From Taenia hydatigena (Eukaryota; Platyhelminthes; Cestoda; Cyclophyllidea; Taeniidae): a stretch of 64,000 bases of DNA. Below are positions 1 to 11,359 of this stretch, piece by piece. The DNA lies in contig JADWOT020000003.1 in NCBI GenBank assembly GCA_036345935.2, forward strand, positions 8,110,134 to 8,174,133. Reading direction: 5' to 3'. The first letter of the stretch is position 1; each line of letters begins with the position of its first letter. The notes beneath the pieces were generated by a model that did not search any database, was not told the origin of the DNA, and saw only the letters and a list, made by a program, of their open reading frames with translations. A program made the position numbers and the translations under genes.

Positions 1-1150
1 GAAGTTGATCCCCTCCCACTTTTGCACAGGCTGGATAAAGTGGAAAAGCAAGCAACGTGGCCGTGGGTTGAGGGCGGGCGAAGTGCTTTGTGTGGTTAAC
101 CTATGCTGCAGCAGTGGCCTTCTGGGCGTATTTGTGTCCTCGAATAAACATATTTGGACTGCGAGATCTTCGAGATCTGATGTATGGATACATTTTGGGA
201 CATGATATGATAAGTTGGGAGCTCAGTTGTGAGACGAAATCGAAGAGTCTTGCTGAATGTAGCGTCATTAATGTCCACTGCACCACCAACAGCTTTGCAG
301 TTAGGACTTTGAGTACTCAACTTCTCCACAACTGCGCTTGTTCGAAGTCATTCAACAGCGATTAACTCAGTCGGTGAAGGCTTGCGATGTTGGGATGACC
401 TGATCGATTAACGCGCCAGGTAAATGCAATCATACGAGGCACTTAGCTTCGAGGAACATGTTGAAGCTTGCCACATACTTGCTTACTTCTTAATCTTATT
501 ATTAAGGTGCAGATATTCTCAAGATGTTTGGACATATCTGAGACACGAAACATGAAGTCTACCCCTGGGATGTGTACTACGGCTTCGCTTCCAGTTGAAT
601 CATGACAGGTGATCTCAAACCCATTTATTGACGTGGTCTATGAGCTCGATTTGGTGTATAAGTATTAGTTCATGAGCTTTTGCATCCGGAGCAAATTTAA
701 TTAATCACGCCACCACTGAGAACATGACTACAACGCAATCTCAGTCAGGGTGATTTCTAGTGGCATTCATCTTCAACCTAATTCATGTGGCGTAATCTGC
801 TGTTTCTTACCAAACTGATCCATCTTACTCGTTAAGTGATAGGTAATCGCACGAGCTGCCAACACTGGACACATGATGCTTAGTCATTTAATACAGTTAT
901 TTGCATTTCGATAATGCTAATTGCAAAATCACTCGAGCACAATGATCGAATCTCCCAGAACGCAGGGAATGGGCAATTTGCAATGCTAAAGCAGTTCCTG
1001 CAGACATCTTGCCACAACGTTACTAAAGCCTTCTCTAAACTGGTATTTGCATGAGCTTCTAATGTCACCCTTATCAAATCGCCCAAACAAACGTATCAAA
1101 AACGAGGGTGTAAAAGCATATCATCAGTGTTGCATACGTAGAGGATCCAA
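1..1150. other. unassigned sequence
   Basis: Only short open frames occur here, the longest about 90 codons, with no recognisable domain, repeat or RNA gene. The stretch lies downstream (3' side) of the minus-strand F-box exon, so it could include its 3' UTR, but I see no AATAAA-type signal close behind the stop codon. Confidence 0.5.
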
Positions 1151-2051
1151 TTACATGGGGTGTGCAGAGTCATCAACTTGAGCATTCTCAATTCTTTGAG
1201 AGAGCACGTCGTAGAGACCCCAATTCAACAGATTGCTCCAGTCGGTATAGGCTGGATTAAAGTTCTTGATACAACATAGCCGCCATTTGGTTTGCATGGT
1301 AGCCAGGAGATGGCTGTTGTGCTGTCCAAGGTTCTGGTGGAATTTCATGAGACAACTCATCTCAGTTGGCTTATCCACGTGCCCATTGACAAAAACTACG
1401 ATAAGTAGCGTCTGATGGGGTTCGAGGGATTGTAGGGTGATAGTAAGATCATGATTGGAGAAGTGCGAGAGATCCACCGCATATATTAGGCAGTCACAGT
1501 AGTCAGGCACATCCATATACTCGAAGGGAGAAATGCATCGGTCCATCGTATGCATGCTGCCTTCGACACAAGTTGTTACAAAGATAAGCCTGCCGTTCGC
1601 AACACCATTTGTGCACTTTAAAATATTATTAGATGAATGACGGCTGAGGAGGTATGGCTCTGGAGGATGTAGGCAAATTGTGAATTCACGTGGCGACAGC
1701 CATGCCAGGTGTGGGTCTCTAAACAGCCAAAGGTGTACAGGTCTTTGGTCTCGCATCTGCGGCAGCTCTGTGAAAGTGCGTTGGAGGGATTCAAGCTGGG
1801 CATTGTAATACATAATAGCTTGCAGTGCGTCCCGATGAGAATTTGGTGCAGGTTGAGGAGAAGGCTTTTGGAGAAGACATTTGTCAAGCCAGGTGCACAT
1901 GTTAATCTGCTGATGTAGGACAGTGGAGAACTTCGGCATTGAAGGTATTGCCCTCCATCTTGGAATAGCCATGCAACAATTGACCAGATCACAACCGTTG
2001 AGATATTGGCATATTTGTAACGCCAATTCAAAGGGAAGTTCGGTAATTTTG
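1151..2051 (-). CDS. F-box protein, FBXO4-like (3' terminal exon)
   Basis: This is the longest open frame in the window, about 300 codons ending in TAA at 1151-1153. The conceptual protein starts with a textbook F-box, LPFELALQICQYL followed by CxxxxPRW, the Skp1-binding motif of SCF ubiquitin ligases. The remaining ~240 residues have alternating hydrophobic strands (CDCLIYAVDL, TLLIVVFVNG) and end with a W-rich helix region (TKWRL, LLNWGLYDVL). This resembles the atypical GTPase-like substrate domain of FBXO4, which recognises targets such as TRF1. There is no ATG before the F-box: an in-frame TAG lies at 2065-2063, so an upstream exon is expected. An AACAG acceptor-like site ends at 2052, which would start the exon at 2051. 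The F-box call is firm; the FBXO4 assignment rests on domain order and hydrophobic pattern recalled from the family. No frame damage is visible. Confidence 0.6.
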
Positions 2052-2079
2052 CTGTTTTGAGCCTATGTTTTCAAGAAAG

Positions 2080-2101
2080 AATGCCATTTCCGGTTATATA
2101 A
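2080..2101 (-). promoter_or_regulatory. TATA-like and ETS/YY1-like element conserved in three copies
   Basis: On the minus strand TTATATAA (2094-2101) is followed directly by CCGGAAATGG (2084-2093), about 30-40 bases before the F-box exon. The same pair is kept at 53391-53410 and 57197-57213 in the duplicated blocks. TATA boxes and CCGGAA (ETS) sites are standard promoter elements; that this is a promoter is inference from sequence only. Confidence 0.3.
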
Positions 2102-2218
2102 GGTTCAAATAGGCGAAATATAATAGTACGAAATAGCCAAATTACTAAGGAGGTGTAAACAATAATAATTAATGAAAAACAAAAGTTGACCTTTAGGACC
2201 TAGCATTGGCGCGAGACG

Positions 2219-2519
2219 CTAGCGTAGATTGATGGCGTGGTAGATGCGCCGAGGCTTAAATACATTGTGCCTTGGAGGGGGTGTCCAAGTGACCTCACTG
2301 TGATGACAGCTCATTGGTTCTCGCCGTATCGCCTGGTCTGACATTCGCGCATCAGCAAAACCTATCTGACCACCCTTTATCCGACTATAGGGACTGCAAT
2401 CCAATAACATGGAAACTTATAATCTTGCGCGCAGAGTAGTGCCTTGGGGCAACTATGGCATCAATACCACTGCCTATTTCACTGCTACGAGCCATTAACT
2501 TGATAAGACAGAAGGCCAT
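2219..2519 (-). pseudogene. broken copy of the conserved ~99-codon frame
   Basis: The minus strand carries the same sequence as the intact 99-codon frames at 52977-53276 and 56780-57079. It begins MAFCLIKLMARSSEIG and ends RRIYHAINLR. Here a TAG appears just after GLQSL and one extra base shifts the frame, leaving a 63-codon tail (2219-2410). No known family is recognised. It lies between the TMEM17-like exon and the F-box exon on the same strand. Confidence 0.45.
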
Positions 2520-2863
2520 TCCCTAGACAGCCCTTGCGTATTTACAGTTGCCATTGTCCATGCACGTGCCATGGTGTATTTAGGCTAATGTAGATATTGG
2601 GCCGTAAAACAACAATGCCTTTATCTGCGAAATAATCCTCATGTGTCGACTTTAACACGACCTGTCATTATCAGCATCGACACTAGAACTTCTCGCAACG
2701 AGTGATAAAATTAAACTAACGTGCACTAGCGCTGATTTATTCATGCATTTTGAAATCCCAAAAATGCTGGTCCACTAAACACTCACCTTTATTGAAGCGG
2801 AAATCCGGTGAAAGTGCAAAAGTGTCTTTTGCATAATTTTGTTGGATGTAGGAGGTCTGGGAG

Positions 2864-3186
2864 TCAGAAGATGTGCTCAACTACAGGAATTTCAATAAAT
2901 ATATTTTGCGTTTTGATGGCACAGAAGGATGTGCTCATGCGGATGGAGTAAGTGCATTTGATGCAGAAAGAAGTGGTAAATCCAAACAAAACCAAAGTTG
3001 AGATAACTTCTAGTAAACTATACACAATGCCTAAAAGTATGCGCGATTCAAGTGGTGCATGCGCCAATAAAATGGGAAAGTGCATGAGTGGTTGCCTCCA
3101 CCCATCTCCACTGTTCATGCGTGCACCAAGACTGTCACCCACCACTGTGATTAGCAAGGTCAGATGAATAAAGAGATCCACGTACG
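2864..3186 (-). CDS. possible TMEM17/TMEM216-like membrane protein exon
   Basis: About 107 codons are open, ending TGA at 2864-2866. A GTGCAG acceptor-like site precedes the exon, and a TGA lies just upstream in the same frame. The protein has a hydrophobic start (LFIHLTLLITVVGDS), a linker MNSGDGWRQP, then a segment with PLES followed by a strong membrane stretch (ILLGIVYSLLEVISTLVLF). This order, a helix ending in a G-rich loop and then PLE before a last helix, recalls the Transmemb_17 family (TMEM17, TMEM80, TMEM216) of the ciliary transition zone, but the third helix of that family would be shortened here. The second copy at 52313-52633 has a stop, so this copy is the better preserved. 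Function is tentative. Confidence 0.3.
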
Positions 3187-3495
3187 CTGCACATCACCTA
3201 CAATGAGAGTAGTTTGCTACAGCTGCGCCCGTTCTGAAGACTGCGGACGCAAGTTTGCTAATGCATGACATGCCCTTCATTATGCTTTCGATGAGGGTAT
3301 TCTGTAACTGAGAAGAATCAGTTTGTCAGAGGCTGAGTGATGAACATATTAATCATGTAAATGATGACATGGTATTGTTGGGTCAGATGTCTGAGTTACT
3401 GCTAGCTTCCAAATCACTACCATTTTACAGCGTGCTACGTAATGAGCCCTTTGCAACTTAGAGTTATCTGGTTGACCGAGAGTCTCAAATGTGTA

Positions 3496-5330
3496 CCAGA
3501 AATCATGCAATGCCAAGTGCTATAACTGCTTTCAAAAATTCACGGCACATGCGGTTACGTAAAATGAGCCCTCCTAAATTATATTCACTGGATGTCTTAA
3601 TTGTTGTGCGCATTTTTGGCACGATCACTCCTTAATATCGCTGATACTTGTAAATTGCGTTGCATCGACGTAAGCCCCCACTGATAGACATTATGCTAAT
3701 CTCAATTTCTCATATCAGCCTGATGGCTAAGGTGGGCTACCGCACTCCCCTGACGACGCAGACCGTCACGACCGACAGGGTGAACATCCTTCAGCCTTCA
3801 GCAACTTGATAATCTGTATTGCCTTGGCTCCCCCAATCTTCTTCGGTTTGTTACAATCGTTGCATTCGTGATTTAACCGTGCAGTTATTTGTTGTCCCTC
3901 TCCATTGGTAAAAGTGGAGCTGTTGTTTGAAGTCAGAAAGCTCATCTGCATGTTCCGCCTGCCCACCTATCAGACTGACCTCTTTTTAGGAGAATAGACC
4001 ATCTATCAGATCACCGCCTTGAAAAGAGTCGATTTGTGATTGCCATCAGCGCAGTGAGATGAATTTATACCTCTCACTGGATTTAACAACTTGTGGATAA
4101 CCTCACTAGCTAAGACCCTACAATCATGCAAGGATATGGAGTCTTTTACTGCGTCTCTACCTCTCCATCTTCCTAGCCCGAAACCGCATGTTCATAATGC
4201 AATAATTTGATAAGAGGTTGAAAGGAAAGACTTTGAGTATTCATCTACACTGAGATAGCGCTTACAGCAACAATGTTCCTTTTGACACCACTCAGTTCCT
4301 AAATATTTTCCAATCAGCTAGACTGCAGCACACAGGCCACCGAATTTGCATATTGTCAGGTAGAAAACAGCCATTCCATTTTATTAATGTTTTCGAATGT
4401 TGACCTGTGCTATTCACTTAAGTTGTGGTGAGTTTATGCATAGATGAATGGAGAGATGGAAATGTGATTTAAAAAGGGCAACTACATCATTATGGCCATG
4501 CATGATCACTAAGTGTGACTACTCAGTGCTTGTGGAGGAGGGCGAGCTGTTATCAGTAAACTCATCTATCATCAGCAATCAAATGACGAAGTAAGCTGTG
4601 TTCAAAGGCACGTTACTGAAGCACTTCTTACGAAGTGACGCAACTGCGCGAAAAGGACTCTTCAAATACATGCGAAGCTGATGTGAAACTAGTCACTATG
4701 TATGGTGAAGTATATGATCCGATGACATAGATGATTCCGTTGCAACGGTTGTCATGTGCCGCAGTTACGGCCTTGGCACCCTGACAAATGCTTCAAGGCT
4801 AGCTAGCTAGCTAGCTGGCTAGCTCCTTGATGTCTCTGTTGATTTACCAATGCTACTGGGTAACCTGGATATCTGCAACGAGATGTAAGGGTCTGCGTGG
4901 ACTCGGTAACCGCCATTACTGTGGTGCTTCGCACTTATCTTAAGCATTGTATCATTGTATGATCCAGATCAAAATAACAATTTTAGAGGAAAATGTCTTT
5001 GCCTTTTAAAATTAAAAAAAAGTGCCCAAATCAACAAAAATGAATGCTTGAACAAAGCTATTGCTCTTCCTTTGAATGCCAATAAAATTGCTTTTACGCT
5101 ACCCATGATGCCAATAAAGGCATGCCTTGGTGAAACCGTTGATTGACGCCCACATACAAGTGAAAGCTACACATCAGCCACATGCAATCATTACAATTAA
5201 ATCCGCATAGCTAAATCTAATTAAATTTTAAAAGACAGGTAAATGTGAAGTAATGTGATCCACTTTCAAATAATGTTTGCCTATGAAACTGAGACCGAGA
5301 GGTTAGAGCGATAAACGGGTCGGTCGCACA
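3496..5330. other. unassigned sequence
   Basis: No domain, long open frame or match to another block was recognised, apart from the CTAG tract listed separately. The longest frames (about 65 codons) have no family resemblance. Confidence 0.45.
4798..4826. repeat. CTAG/GCTA tetranucleotide repeat
   Basis: GGCTAGCTAGCTAGCTAGCT followed by GGCTAGCTCC. It is a short simple repeat and is self-complementary, because each GCTAGC is a palindrome. Confidence 0.9.
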
Positions 5331-8300
5331 TGCGCTAACAGCAGAAAGCTCTTTCCCTACTTTACTGTCTTAATTCAAGCAGACACGACCTATTGAGTTG
5401 CAATGAAAGTGGGAAGTAAGATACAAATGAAGTATGCACCAATTGGAGCAAAGCGATGACTAGCTGACACGAAGGTGCCACCGGCGCACAGCTGAAAAAA
5501 TGGTACTCCAGTGCCTGTTGCTTAATTAAACGTCTCATACGTGTAAAATGTGTTTTTAATGTTATGCATTTATAATGAAAGCGTGTGAAAGCATTAGGAG
5601 GTACGGTGATTTCTGTAACGGCACGCTTTCTTTGGGACTGGTGAGTGTTGAGGTAAGGCTTGGGCAAAATCGCAAGTACCCTGTATTCTACGGCAAGTGG
5701 AACAACACGGTGAAGCCGCTCACTTTGGTAGCACACTAAATAACACTCGCCGTTTCAACACACCCATTCACGGTTGTGATGCATGTCTGTGACACGGGTT
5801 GAGGACATGCAACATGGTGCTGTGAGGGCGCACAGCTGAATAATGGTACAGGCTACTACTGCGTCCGACTGTGGTAGCTGTAGTTGATTGACACCTACGC
5901 CATTGGCGACGCAAACTTTGCATGCGATGGTGGGGAAAAGGTTGCAAGTAAATAGGTATGGAGAAGGTGACGCTGAGCATTTTGATGAGAAAAGGCTGTT
6001 ATGATATCCGTGGCATCGGTCCATAGGGCTGCAGGAAAGGAGGTGCCACAGATGGGCAAAGAGATGAAGGGGGAGGAGGAAGGGAAGCCATGCCGTCTGC
6101 GTCGACGGAGTAATACGAGAGGTGTATCTAGGCTCAGATGTCTGCTTCAAAGGCGTTGTGCATCTATGGCACTCTTCTTGAGCAACATTTCGAGTGAACT
6201 GCCTGAATCCCCATCTCTTTGGTTCCTTTTACTCGTCTTATGGGATCATACCAACCTGGACCTGTGCCCTCACGAAAAAAATGATTTCTATTTGAGAAGG
6301 AAGAATTCCTTTTAATTTGTATTCGACTTGTTTGTGTCAATGTTCAAGAGATGATGTTAAGCTCCTGCAAACTTCTCGCTGACCTTCGCCATTGTTGACA
6401 CGTGTGATGGAAGTGAGACGAGCAGGCGTTCCCATTCGAAATGACATGCTGTCCTAGGGGCGGACAGGGCTAGTGATGTGGGTTGATTACCACGCACCAG
6501 GAACTCGATGCCTCTTATCCCACAACTTCACAGATTGACCCACTGTCGCGCATTCGCTGCCAGTGTGAATAGCTTGTAGCATAAGAATATAACATCAGGT
6601 CCACTGAGATTTAAACAATTCCATCATGGTCTTTATAGGAAAAGGCAATTAACCTGAATGAAAGATATGCGACCGTAACGTCAGAAACTGATAGAACCGT
6701 TTGAATTGCAGTCGCGTTCGATATTCGTCAGATTAAACACAGTGACATTAAGCTTGCACTGCAAAGGTGCTGACGAAAATACTGGATTACTCTGCACGAA
6801 ACAAAAATGAGGCTTCGAATGTAAAAGCCAGAGAAATGACCAGTTGCATACTGGGGTTATGACAACAGAAAATTGGACATAGCAAACGTAGATTCGTTAC
6901 GAGCTCCTTTGTCGTACAAGTAAATGACCTGAATCGGCATAATTGGTTGTGGGCATAAAATCAGCACAAGTTCCAAAGCATGTCACCAAACGATAAAAGC
7001 ATTACATGCAAACGATTTTGACTTGTCCGAATAACGCACTGCATCATGACCGGAGTATCATCCATCTTCGTTGACATTCTGGCACACATCCGGTATTTCG
7101 AATCAAGCGTATCAGATTGTAGACCATCTGGCGCATTAGTTCAGTCTTAAGAAGCCAATCTCCATTTCTACTTGACTTTGGTGTTCGAAATCATTTGTCC
7201 GATGTCTCAAAGCATTTAGAAAAATGGCATTACACCATTCAAACATACTCATCAACATCAGAAGCGGATTCTTCACCTCACGCTTTCCTCTTATCTGGCT
7301 GGCGGCCGTTGTGTTCGGTTCCATTTTATAGTCTCGGTTCGGGCACACCTCAACAGAAGTTACGAGATGAGTGAGGATTTTGCCTCATTACGAGTGGCAC
7401 ACAACCATGATCATAATCAGCTTTCAACGAAATCTGACAAAAATGTTACCCCAAAGGGACGGCTTGTCCAATGCTAAACGTAATGCCAAATGCTTCGCCT
7501 CATACTTCATTTAAAAGAAGAAAAAGCTCTAGACAATGCCAATGTTTCCTTATAAAATGAAGAGACCTCTTCTCCCATTCATAGAAGGGACTAGCAGTAG
7601 TCCTTGTAATTTTGCTTAAGGTGAAGGAGCATTTATGCCACCGAAATCCCTAATTTCTTTAAGCGATTGATTGTCTTCAAGCGATTCACCAAAATGATCA
7701 TTTTGCACTAAGTCAAGAGGAATGGTACGTGTTGCCAATTGAATCAACTATCTTGAGTCTTACGCGGAGGTCCTGTCACCCGGAAGCTTGAGTGAGCATT
7801 ACGAGGCACAGCGATGAGAATTGTCGCTGCTTCAAGCGAACCTCCTTCAACTGCCTTTCATTCATTAATTTGGATCACGTAACTCTGTTCTCAGGGACTT
7901 CACATTAATGCTTCGACAGCCGGTTGCTAAGTCAAGGGAAAGTGAGAAGAGAGAAAAGATGGACGAGAATGATGCAATCAATGAAGTTTTGTTAAGATTT
8001 GTGAGTTGTGCCCATCCCAATGCCAAATTCACAATGCTTGCGCACATTTTACTCATTTTGAGCCATCTAGAACAGTAGTTCACCAAACATTCTGCAAATT
8101 CATTCTTTGAGGTCTCAATAAATTGCCAATCTTCTTCGTGACTTTGTAGTTAGTGGAAAAGAGAGGTTTGTTACCTTGAGATTGTTGCTTGTGCAGGCGA
8201 AGCCACTAGACTGGGAACCATCGAATTTTATGGCTATGACGATCCTCTCCACACATACGCACACGAGAGCTGCTCACACTCCTCCCTCCAACCGCTTATC

Positions 8301-8839
8301 TTTCGCTATCCTTACGTTTGGCAATACATATTCTCTTTCACAGTCATGCTGGTACTAAGTGAAGTGACCGCGCAACAAGTTGCATTTTCACTTTTCTGAT
8401 GAAGTAGTCGTTTGACATTGTGCGCCTTCCACTTCGTCCCACTGATCAATGCTTTGCAAGCAATTTCACCTACCTCAACGGGCTTGCTCGACTCATCTCT
8501 TTTAGCAGATGCTAGCTGATAAGGACAAATGTTTTCCATTAATTTCATTTAACAGCAAAGCTGTCTTACTCCAAACTTTTCAATTAAATTAATTCACTTT
8601 CTTACTGGCAGAACATGACAATATAGTTTGCTTCCCAAATAAGTAATTTGGTTTGGCACAAATGCTTCCTCTAGCATTTTATCTACAACATTGAGCTTCT
8701 TGCCACAGGACTTCGTTCTACTTCCAGACATCTCCTTTAAGTACACTTAACCTTAGTGGGTGTAAAGGATGATGATGCGCAGATTGAGACAGATCAGAAT
8801 TGCCGCCAATGCAAGTAGGTTAGGGTGCGTTGGCAGCCG

Positions 8840-9420
8840 AGTTGGAAGCCATTCCAAAATTGCTTCTACAATCTACATTGCATGGTCTACATGACTGCCT
8901 ACACACCCTCACCCATTCACATTGGTGGCAACTCTGATTCGGCTACATCCACGCATTCGTAGCTTCTACTCCAACCCAGGCCAAATGCACTTGGAAAAGA
9001 CGTCCACTGGTTAAAAGAAATCCTGTCGGAAGAAGTTGTGAGTTGAAGATAAAGTGCCATGGAAAGCATCTGTATCATGGCACATTTCTGATTTACGATG
9101 CAAGATTTAATGTCATGTTCGGCCAGTAAGGAGATGAGTTTGTTGATTTGATCAGTTTAAGGAAAGATAGTTTTGATGTTAAATGGACGTGATAAAAGAG
9201 GCTTTCATCGCTCCGTCCTGCCAGAATCTGATAAAGCATAAGAGTTGGGAAAGCTAACCCAAATGTGTAAAATTGATTTGGAAGTAATGAATTGCGAAAC
9301 GCAGCAGGATGCACACAAAATCAAACGAATACTTCATCAGAAAAGGGAACAAAACCTGTCGCGTAGTCACTTGACTTTGTATCATCATGATTGTTAAACA
9401 AAATATGTCTTCACTAACCT
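8840..9420 (+). repeat. R1 module f (matches 21488-21990 and 45300-45830)
   Basis: The first ~150 bases, from GGAAGCCATTCC through the ACGCATT region, are nearly the same as at 21488-21640, and a weaker copy starts near 45300. The downstream part, including a CAAACGACTACTTCATCAG-like stretch, recurs near 21915 and 45745. All three copies are on the plus strand and spaced irregularly, so they are dispersed rather than tandem. Confidence 0.7.
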
Positions 9421-9897
9421 GAAGAGAGGAAAGGATTAGCGAATAAAAGAAGGAGGATGAGTGGCTTTTGTGTGTGGATGCGCTGAGATGACTGTCAGGT
9501 AAAAAGGCTCTCTTCGTGGCATTAGAATTCGACGGTTCTCAGTCTAGTAGCTTCGCCTACACCTTCGCCGTCGACTTAGACACATCACAATCTCTATTTT
9601 CACTGGACTTAGGCACTCACAATTTTCGTCTCATACCTTGAAGCAGTCGGCCAACATATCCATCCTCATCTAAACAAGCCTCTCCACCTCACTACCCTGT
9701 TATCTCCTCCTGCTTGCTTTATGCGCTCAAGTCCACTTTATAGACATGGTTCGGGTACACTTCCATCTAAATCACGAGGGAATGGATGTATCGCTCCACA
9801 GACAATATGTGTATGTACAGTGAAGTCAGCTATGCCAACAATTGACTGTCCTGCCTCCAACTCTACTCATCACCTTCGGTGTTGCCTCACACACCGA

Positions 9898-9915
9898 CAC
9901 ACACACACACACACA
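9898..9915. repeat. (AC)n microsatellite
   Basis: A short run of about nine CA units lies inside an R1 module. A comparable GT run lies at 31518-31533. Confidence 0.85.
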
Positions 9916-10074
9916 TCATCAAATTGTCAAACAACGACTCTCCCACCAAGGGAAATGCAACTGGTTGCACATCCATTTCACTCCGTCTCAGCTTAATTGT
10001 ATCATTGTGACAGGTTCCTGTGTGCATCATATGCGGAAAGTGGACTCTCACTTGGGTAGTTGCATGCCGCAGCA

Positions 10075-10392
10075 CTAGAATTTGATGGTTGTCAGTCCAA
10101 TGGCTTCTCCCATCCAAGTAGCATTCCCTAAATGGCAAAACAATGGGGTGGATTCATCATTCATCATAACCTGAATGAATGATTCTCCCGAACGTTTGGT
10201 GAACCAATGCCTTAGATGGCTCAAAAGGGGTAATAAACGCGTAAGTACATTCTCACTCGCAATTGTTTGGTCACAAGTTTCGCTCCATGGGCAAAAACAA
10301 TAACTAATTGAATGACACCAACTGCAATTTAGTGGCAGCATATTTTGCAAACATGCCAATAAACGTAAACGACACATGGAGGAGTGCTGCAT
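10075..10392 (-). pseudogene. conserved frame with LPLLSHLRH, copy 1
   Basis: A 105-codon open frame begins MQHSSMCRLRLLACLQNMLP, is rich in Cys and Trp in its middle (WCHSISYCFCPWSET) and ends past LPLLSHLRH. The inverted partner at 49950-50183 keeps the same frame and many residues but has a TGA near its start. The identical frame in two diverged copies suggests past coding. No family is recognised. Confidence 0.3.
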
Positions 10393-10789
10393 GACCTACG
10401 ATGCAAACAAATGCCCTTTTCCTGCCAACCTTGTGAGAAGAAACTCAAGTGACACGGTTACTGTGATGTAAGGCTTCTCAAATGGGTCCTCATAGTGTCA
10501 CAGGTTTTAGCAAGCATCGCGCAATACCTAGCATCCTCCACTAATTCACATCGCCTCGTCACTGGCATCACTATTCAACAACCGTTTGAACTGAAGCCTC
10601 CGATGTAGACAGATACTTGAGAGATCATCATCCTAGTAATATTCTACAAAGTTATTCTCTAAAGAAAATTTTGTTTCGTCTCGCTAGACGAGTCGTAGAC
10701 TACAGCTATGGGTTCGGCAGAAAGACAAAAGGAATCTCTCGTACACCCGAGTCAATAGTACCCATCTGAGTTCAACGGTAGTTAATGGG

Positions 10790-10880
10790 TTTGCTTTCGA
10801 ATGCAACACTCACTACGCCATCTTTTGCCTTTGCTGCAACCAGGCTGTTAGGCAGTGCGTTTGCATCACTTTGCGGACGT
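10790..10880 (-). repeat. VAEAGDG-type module, copy 1 (decayed)
   Basis: The minus strand encodes NSLVAAKAKDGVVSVAF. Relatives are VAEAGDGVVRAAFLSKV at 30830, VAEAGDSAECAAFFGKI at 44800 and SLVAEKAHDGVVSVAF at 49470. The frame is shared, which points to a common coding ancestor of unknown function. Confidence 0.4.
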
Positions 10881-11095
10881 CCTTTCTTGACATTTCATCA
10901 AAACACCATCGTGGTAGCACTCCACGCTTTGCCATAAATACGGCACAGGGGACCTCCGAAAAGGCGTCCTTTCAGATAGTAAGCACAATGCTGGACAGTT
11001 CGTTCCATAATTTAGCCTTCGACAATGCCCGTGTCCCTGCATCAATAGAAAGACGCTTTGCCGTTCGATGTGAGGACTGCAGCAGTTAATTGAAT

Positions 11096-11359
11096 TCACT
11101 TTAATCGCCGATCTGTCGCACAGGTCTTCTGGCGACACATCAATGCAACGTGTGGAGAGGCGCAAGAATAACTCATCACCAATTTTGGTTTGATTAGGTC
11201 AGCACTGCAACACTGCACATTCGCGACAGGTTCTGTGTGAATAACAAAAAGACCGCTTTTGCTCGAAGCCAAACGAATAGCTTCTTGGCAGCAAGTAAAG
11301 TTGTTTTCTCGAGTCATGTCGGAAATGGCGGTGGTCAGGATTATCCCTGCTTTGAGCAC
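11096..11359 (-). pseudogene. conserved frame with HTEPVAN motif, copy 1
   Basis: An 87-codon frame contains SSKSGLFVIHTEPVAN and ends CATDRRLK before a stop. The inverted copy at about 49040-49230 reads GLLVIHTEPVAN and ends ADRRLK followed by TAA, with a TAG earlier in the frame. The region near 44335 is a third relative. The GL(F/L)VIHTEPVAN core is hydrophobic-strand-like, but no family was identified. An L7Ae-type fold was considered and not supported. Confidence 0.3.

Larger units (their letters stand above)
2052..3495. repeat. segmental duplication, copy L (inverted partner near 52005-53440)
   Basis: Read on the minus strand, this block matches 52005-53440 over most of its length with scattered substitutions and small indels, and its proximal half also matches about 56560-57250. 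Shared landmarks are the TTATATAA/CCGGAAATGG element, the ~100-codon frame ending RRIYHAINL, the TTATTCACGAA region and the TMEM17-like frame. Homology stops at the AACAG immediately before the F-box exon on one side and near position 3495 on the other. Confidence 0.85.
5331..10205. repeat. degenerate R1 repeat territory, left part
   Basis: Scattered R1 modules can be matched to others in the window. The 5360-5800 segment is an inverted relative of 31000-31290 and of parts of 44950-45130. The 6480-6760 segment resembles 27890-28120 and 35640-35950. The 7310-7370 segment carries the TAGTCTCGGTTCG module found at 30450 and 42150. The 8840-8990 segment matches 21490-21640 closely. Open frames are short and mutually overlapping, with no intact gene seen. 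Confidence 0.6.

Noticed and set aside
1618..2031. 137-codon frame overlapping the F-box exon on the same strand
   Set aside because: It is a shifted frame within the F-box coding region, without domain features.
11096..11359. Possible L7Ae-type RNA-binding domain (SGLFVIHTEPVAN)
   Set aside because: The strand resembles L7Ae superficially, but the conserved cysteine and proline segment that should follow is missing.
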